Shown: positions 58,820 to 64,000 of the stretch, in pieces
Numbering within the stretch: position 1 is the first letter of the stretch
Layout of the letters: each line of letters starts with the position of its first letter
Assembly (NCBI RefSeq): GCF_028554725.1
Contig: NC_071668.1
Location: 17,002,501 to 17,066,500 of the forward strand
Direction: 5' to 3'
From: Zeugodacus cucurbitae
Lineage: Eukaryota > Arthropoda > Insecta > Diptera > Tephritidae
DNA length: 64,000 bases
Made by a program: the position numbers and the translations under genes
Notes under the pieces: generated by a model
Told to the model about the DNA's origin: nothing
The model's database searches: none
Seen by the model: the letters and a program-made list of their open reading frames with translations, nothing else

Positions 58820-61384
58820 CAAAAACTTAGACAATTGTGGCAAAGCAAAGTTATTATTTTTTATATGTTTGGAATAAAAGTTTGTTCTTCAACTAGTTGA
58901 AAGGTTACAAAGAAACTCGATTTAGCAATATTTGTGTGCAGTTCAAGGTTTTTGGTTGCAAAAGAGCAATGTTGTGGTTGTTTTTATGGCTTGTTGACAT
59001 TGAAATCGTATTCCCATAATAACTTACATGAGCATACATATTTATATACAATCCGAAAAAATTTGTGTACTGAATTTCATTGGTGGATTCTAAGTAGGTG
59101 TAAAACGTTAAAAATGTCTGTCTATATTTATAATAGAAAGGAGGCGACGGAAACTGGATCAGTATATATGCATTTTTGTTTCAGTCATGAAACTGTGGAC
59201 CGATTTCGTACATTTTTGGAATCTTATGATAAGATTAAAACTTCCTCCTGACAAATTACCTCGAAAAGTTATTGTAAAACTCACAACAGTTGAACTTCCC
59301 TAACTCGAATCACGATAATCCACAAAAAAGCTTCGAGTTAGAGCGATTTCCAAATTACGGAAGGTAATTTTTATGAAATTTCACTACTATAGCCATTTCA
59401 ATAGTTCGAGTTATGGAAGTTCAACTGTATGTATAATAAATATATCGAATGATTCATAAATAACACCCATACCGTGTACATGAACTTTGACAGGGCTTTT
59501 CCAAGGCCTCACAAGAGCTTACTCGAATCTGGAAATGTATTCAATCCCACGGTTGACTATAGTTAGTTCAATTAGTAGATCTGTGCCCAAAGAGACCTTA
59601 AGATTTGAAGTCTAATTTATCGATATCTTTTCTAGTGATAGTTCGTAATTTGAATATTTCCCCACCTTCTTTTCAACAGTATGAATTTTATTCCTTAGAT
59701 AGAAGTCTTATCTTATTCTATATTCCTACCCGCTTTCATATAGAACACTTCTAATAACTCTTTCGTGACCTGATAATGAAATTTTACTTACATAAATATC
59801 AACTCCAAATCAATAAACCGCATAAATGTCAAAGAAAATCCATCTAATCACACAACCCTTTACTCACATCCAAGCTTTAGATGTTTAGCGTAAGCATTTT
59901 ACGCTCCCTTGCGGCACTAGATAACTGCTGAGCTGTTAATTCACGGGCAAACTGTTTGTCTCGGCGTATTAATGAATCTCACGCCACGTTTACACAGTTG
60001 TTGTTTGCATAGTTTTTCATTCACTACACACATCCATAGCACTCTTTGTCTCCAACTAAGCACTCCCAAGCGCCAAAGGCGTATCACCTCACCTCGCAGT
60101 GATATGACACGGCTCTGCACTGAGAATTGATGTGTTGATAGAAAATGTCATTGATGACATGACAAATGTCTCCGCAATAGATTTGATGTTTTATGGCTTG
60201 TTTACATATGGATTTACGCACCCGCGCACACACACACTAGCACTAACACTCATGCGTTAATCTAACTTTATATTCACACTACTTTCACAGCTGCATAACA
60301 GTTATTTGTTCTATTGTGGAAATTTTGTAGAAAGGGTGAAAGGTTTCATATAGTCTATACATATGTGTGTGAGTGTATGTGTTAAAAGTCCATCGATCAA
60401 ATGACATTTTAATCGATTGCACTCGTTTTGAATTTATGAATTTGTTTTGCGTTTTGTTTGCATTGCAATGGGGTTAAAGAGAGTGTGAAAGATATTGCAG
60501 CGAAAATCCTTAAATTCACAGAAATTTATTTTTGGTGCACGAGAAATATTGTCATCATTTGTGCGCCACACGCAGCAGTAAATCATTAATAAATTTATTT
60601 GCTGTGGGTTTAATTATAACGCAATTGTATTTGCTTTAGTACACACTCACATATAATATTTATGCATTTAAATTTATGTCTGAAAACAATATATTGAAAT
60701 ATATAATAAATATTTTGAGTGATTTGCAACACGAAACCAATAGTTTTCGTGTAGTGTTTGTCAAATGAATTGCAATGGCGCCCTTTTATTGGTATAATAT
60801 ACGTACTAAAATTTACATAAATGATAGACTTATAGTTTAGGTAATAACTTTTCTAAAAGTTATTAAAATATCTATCAGAAATGAAATTCAGAGGTCACAT
60901 AGCTTACCTAGTTTAGGTGGAAGTTGGTGGGAAAGTATAGATAAGAATAAAATACAACTTTGATTCCTGTATTCAAATTCATTCATTTGATACATGGCCT
61001 ATTATACAGAGCTCTATCAGGCCATATCCTTATATATTTACTGAGTTTCGAAACCCCATAACTGAGGATTCAATGTTATGACCAAGTGCTATATCCCCTT
61101 TAAGAAACAGTGTGTCTGATTGCAGGATCAGAATGGAATGAACTCGTTTTGATTGAAATTGTTAAGCTTTTCTGAGTCCTGTAATATCTCGAGGCAAACC
61201 TTTTGTTGTCTCCTTTAGCGTCAAGATCATTAGTAGGTGACGTTACTTCATTACTTTACTTTAAAAGTATATGGACTACTTAATATAGCCTGAACCAAAA
61301 TATTGAGATATCGATGAAAAGAACTAAAGCTGTGATGTCTGAAAAGAATAAAGTCACAAAGATTTCTTCTGAATTACATTAAAT
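58820..61384. other. Non-coding stretch
   Basis: Contains the MITE at 59287-59427. Otherwise no gene recognised; open frame 58934-59251 (105 residues) resembles nothing I know. Short CA and TG microsatellites occur near 60230 and 60365. Confidence 0.3.
59287..59427 (-). mobile_element. pogo-like MITE, copy 3 (reversed)
   Basis: A 141-bp element in opposite orientation to the copies at 36636 and 40711. The ends are CAGTTGAACTTCCCTAACTC and, on the reverse strand, CAGTTGAACTTCCATAACTC. TA follows the right end (59428-59429); the left flank is decayed. Internal AACTCGAA and TTCGAGTTA motifs match the other two copies. Confidence 0.85.
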
Positions 61385-61760
61385 TGTCTGAGAGGTTTAT
61401 CGATATTTTCTGTGAAAAATTACTGAGTTCTTCATGTTCGATATACGGGGCCTTATAAAGTTATACTCCGATTTCGACAATTTTTCCACAAGTGAAGCCA
61501 CAGATGATACACAGTATTTGTGTAAAGTTTTAATCCGCTATCGTCATTGATTCCTTATGTATGCATTATAAAGTGAATGAATGAGATGGAATTCAAAATT
61601 GAGTTATATAGAAAGTAGTCGTGGCTGTGAACCGGTTTCGTCCATTTTCCATCCGTGTCATCAGGGTGTCAAGAAAGTATTATGTACCTAATTTGATTCA
61701 AATCGGTTGAGTAGTTCCTGAGATATGGTTTTTGACCCATAAGTAGGCGACGCCATGAAC
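61385..61760. repeat. Partial reversed copy of the 1.35-kb repeat
   Basis: About 375 bp matching the reverse complement of about 56715-57115. Shared blocks (in this strand) are GAGGTTTATCGATATTTTC-like text, TTCATGTTCGATATACGGGG, ACTCCGATTTCGACAA, CCTTATGTATGCATTATAAAG and TGAGATATGGTTTTTGACCC. Neither inverted end is present, so it is an internal fragment. Confidence 0.72.
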
Positions 61761-62271
61761 ATGAAATTATATTTTATTAGGAATGAGCTAAAACTTGATT
61801 ACGACTTATAGTCTTTGGTGTCCGTTGTCTTTCTCTCTGAATATGAAGGCGTAGGGAACGCTCAGAGTTCGACGCCCTAGTGCGAGCTAGTATATTTCTA
61901 ATATTTTGTTCTTCAAGCCGCTGCACACACTCCATACTCGACTCTCAAGCGCGTACTTGGAAGGTTTTGATATGCGAAGGGAATGACTTTCAGTTTCAGA
62001 TTAAGATTCTCTATCATGGAGTATTTTTGATACCTGGGAACTATTTCCAGAAAGTTGAGATTCTAGCAATAAATATAGTCTATGTTACTCGGAGTGAATA
62101 TAGCTTTCCATTGGTGAAATAATTTTTGAAATCGGCACAGTAGATCTTGAGTTTATTTATTACAAACAAACATATAAATCTTTCCTCATTATAATAGTAG
62201 TATAGATATAGACTTTTAATTATACCCATACTCTAATAATAATTTATAAAACTTTTTTTATTTATTTTTAG
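61761..62271. other. Non-coding stretch before candidate microexon
   Basis: Open frame 61880-62122 (80 residues) resembles nothing known. The last 40 bases form a T-rich tract leading to the acceptor at 62271. Confidence 0.3.
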
Positions 62272-62307
62272 TTTCGCGAAGATCAAGATATAAAAAGAAA
62301 CGATAAG
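62272..62307 (+). other. Candidate microexon, 36 nt
   Basis: A T-rich tract ending TTATTTTTAG gives a plausible 3' splice site, and GATAAG before GTAAGTGAAAG is a near-perfect 5' splice site, so 36 nt would be retained. One frame is open through all 12 codons (FREDQDIKRNDK), and the length is a multiple of three, as for cassette microexons. The frame continued from the candidate exon at 36229-36324 instead stops here after NFAKIKI. The two can only be coding together if another exon lies between them. The peptide is charged and I do not recognise it. Confidence 0.38.
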
Positions 62308-62572
62308 GTAAGTGAAAGAAATTTATTTTAAAATTATTTATAAAACTATCCATATCTAAACAGATAAACAATCATATAGAGTGAGTCATATAATATACAA
62401 ATTATATAAACATTATCTGTTCTTGTGTTTCCAAAAATGAAATAATCGTTACATTATTTACGAGATAATGTCAGAGTTTGGAATTGTAGGCAGATGATCC
62501 ACCGTTTTGCAATCATTTGTATTCAGCTTTTTATGAGGGAATCTAGTAAAAATATATTACAAAAAGGTATTT

Positions 62573-63333
62573 CAAAAGGGACGCTACAAAAGTAGACCGA
62601 TAACGACATTTCTCTTCAGTAAGGTCTGCCATTTCATCATGGAAAGATATACAATCCAACAAAGAGGCGAAATTATTAAAATTTACTAACGAAATTCGGA
62701 GTCAGTTGCCCCCGCATTAAGAGCGCCACGTCCAATTTATGATTAGGCTCATTTCCGGCTGAATGGCTTCGTCAATAAGCCAATATGCGTTATTGGTCAG
62801 GCAGTAATCCACACGTACTCCATGAGTCACCATTGCATCCCGAAAAAATACAGTTTGGTTTGGTTTATGGACCAGCCGTGATGATCAAGACCGACACTTT
62901 ACTGTGAATGGGAATCGCTACCGCTCAATGCTAACCGAATATTTTTTGTCCGAATTGGATGATATGGACTTGAACAACATGTGGTTCCAACGGTGCCACA
63001 GGTCACACAGCGAATGTCACAATCGATTTTTTGAAGACCAAGCTTGATGAACGTGTTATCTCACGAAGTGGCCCAGTAAATTGGCCGCCTCGGTCGTGCG
63101 ATTTAACGACGTTAGACTATTTCCTGTAGGACTACGTCAAGTCTATGGTCTATGCCAGCAAGCCAATCGTTGTACTTCGAACGAATATCAAATGTGAAAT
63201 TGCAGCAATATCGGTCGATTAATGCTTGAAAACTGTCGAAAATTTGGTTCAGCGTCTGGATTTCTGCAAGAGTGCCCCTGGTGACCATGCCATTTTATTT
63301 AATCTTTTGTTCGGCTCTTATTGAAAATCCCTT
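62573..63333 (+). mobile_element. rosa-like mariner (D,D41D) relic D
   Basis: About 760 bp. The left end AAAGGTATTTCAAAAGGGAC and the right end (reverse strand AAGGGATTTTCAATAAGAGC) mark the element. ATG at 62640 opens ERYTIQQRGEIIK-like text. An internal deletion then joins the DNA-binding region to the FPAEWLRQ/NKQYALLVRQ-type catalytic text (shifted frames). A 5-base deletion at FQ(QDG)A removes the second catalytic Asp. The third block reads SCDLTTLDYFL followed by a stop. Later text VKIVENLVQRLDFCKSA-like matches the family C-terminus. Non-functional. Confidence 0.8.
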
Positions 63334-64000
63334 ATTAATATAGCAACAAATAAATCTGGAAGCATTTTATATGTGTTTAGTTATTTAATCTTGATCTAAG
63401 TTGATGAAAAATATATTTATACATAGTAATTCTTATATTGAACCTAACCTCACTTACAAACATTAAACTTTTTCCAGCCATCATGAAGTTGAATCTTAAC
63501 CAAATGGGTTTCTTTAAAAATTAAGTTTGTAATTTTTTATTGAGTGTTCCTACAACTCGCTGTGGTCATAAAAAATTCAAATACGGAGAGAACATAAAAA
63601 AAAAGCAAACTGTTTTTTTTATTTGTTTGCTTATAGCTCGACCACATGTCGTTATCCTTCAATCCCTCATAAATTCGTAAATCCTGTCATTTTTTTTTAT
63701 TTCATAATAGATCGAAAAAAGTGCTCTAAAGCTTAACAATAATACACCGTTAATTTTTTTCCTCTTATCTTGTCTGCTTCGCTATTCAAAGTCAATAGGT
63801 TTCATAATTAATTTAATATGCAATGCGGCAAACTATGAGCAAATAACAGGCTGGACTAACTGAATATAGACACACGAATGGATATGCTCTCATATTTAAA
63901 AAAAAAATATAATGATAATAAAATCAAAAAGGATAACAACCCATCATATCCAATAAAAGCCATTCCAACGCCCAATATTCGTACGCCTTTAAGGTTTTGC
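63334..64000. other. AT-rich stretch at the window end
   Basis: No gene or TE recognised. Poly-A and poly-T runs only. Confidence 0.35.

Noticed and set aside
1..64000. CRISPR array, operons, ribosomal RNA, viral or toxin genes
   Set aside because: None seen; the sequence has the character of an insect nuclear intron/intergenic region with transposable elements.

Overview
The window reads as non-coding DNA from a higher fly, most likely a true fruit fly (Tephritidae). It is AT-rich, full of short CAA/TTG, CA/TG and AT microsatellites, and carries several mariner remnants whose catalytic spacing (D,D41D) is that of the 'rosa' subfamily described from tephritids. I see no complete host protein-coding gene. 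Every long open frame that resembles a known protein belongs to a transposable element (TE). The host assignment is an inference from TE families and base composition.

Host signals cluster around 33.8-36.4 kb. Two divergent Inr+DPE core promoters lie 368 bp apart: minus-strand start near 33902, plus-strand start near 34270. Each is followed by a good splice donor (33864 on the minus strand, 34871 on the plus strand). Downstream on the plus strand are a 96-nt candidate exon (36229-36324) with the first plausible ATG and a 36-nt candidate microexon (62272-62307). Most of the right half may therefore be one large intron. A 45-nt candidate exon lies at 14115-14159. These are pattern calls without transcript support.

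Transposable elements, left to right: a hAT-type MITE with 8-bp target duplication (3687-3913); a mellifera-type mariner with both ends but a mutated first catalytic Asp (5757-6934); a 5'-truncated RTE-like non-LTR retrotransposon with a nearly intact reverse transcriptase (17750-20225, minus); a Tc1-like relic (20487-21960) interrupted by a TTAA-flanked element (20890-21635); an RNase H-bearing non-LTR fragment (35297-35945, minus) and a second copy of the family (46870-47345, plus); three pogo-like MITEs (36636, 40711, 59287); a TTAA-flanked MITE (39881-40478); five rosa-like D,D41D relics (42436, 50880, 53560, 58050, 62573); a second mellifera mariner (44282-45289, minus) invaded by a 120-bp repeat also found at 40990; and a 1.35-kb repeat with 13-bp inverted ends (56047-57401) with a partial reversed copy at 61385-61760.

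Several locally duplicated segments (1046/1879, 13152/13389, 49743/50313, 48023/48132) have no recognised origin. The remaining stretches are AT-rich intronic or intergenic DNA with only short chance open frames. I found no rRNA, tRNA, CRISPR, prophage or operon-like structure, and nothing that amounts to a new multi-gene system. The most interesting items are the divergent promoter pair, the candidate microexon and the nested insertions.
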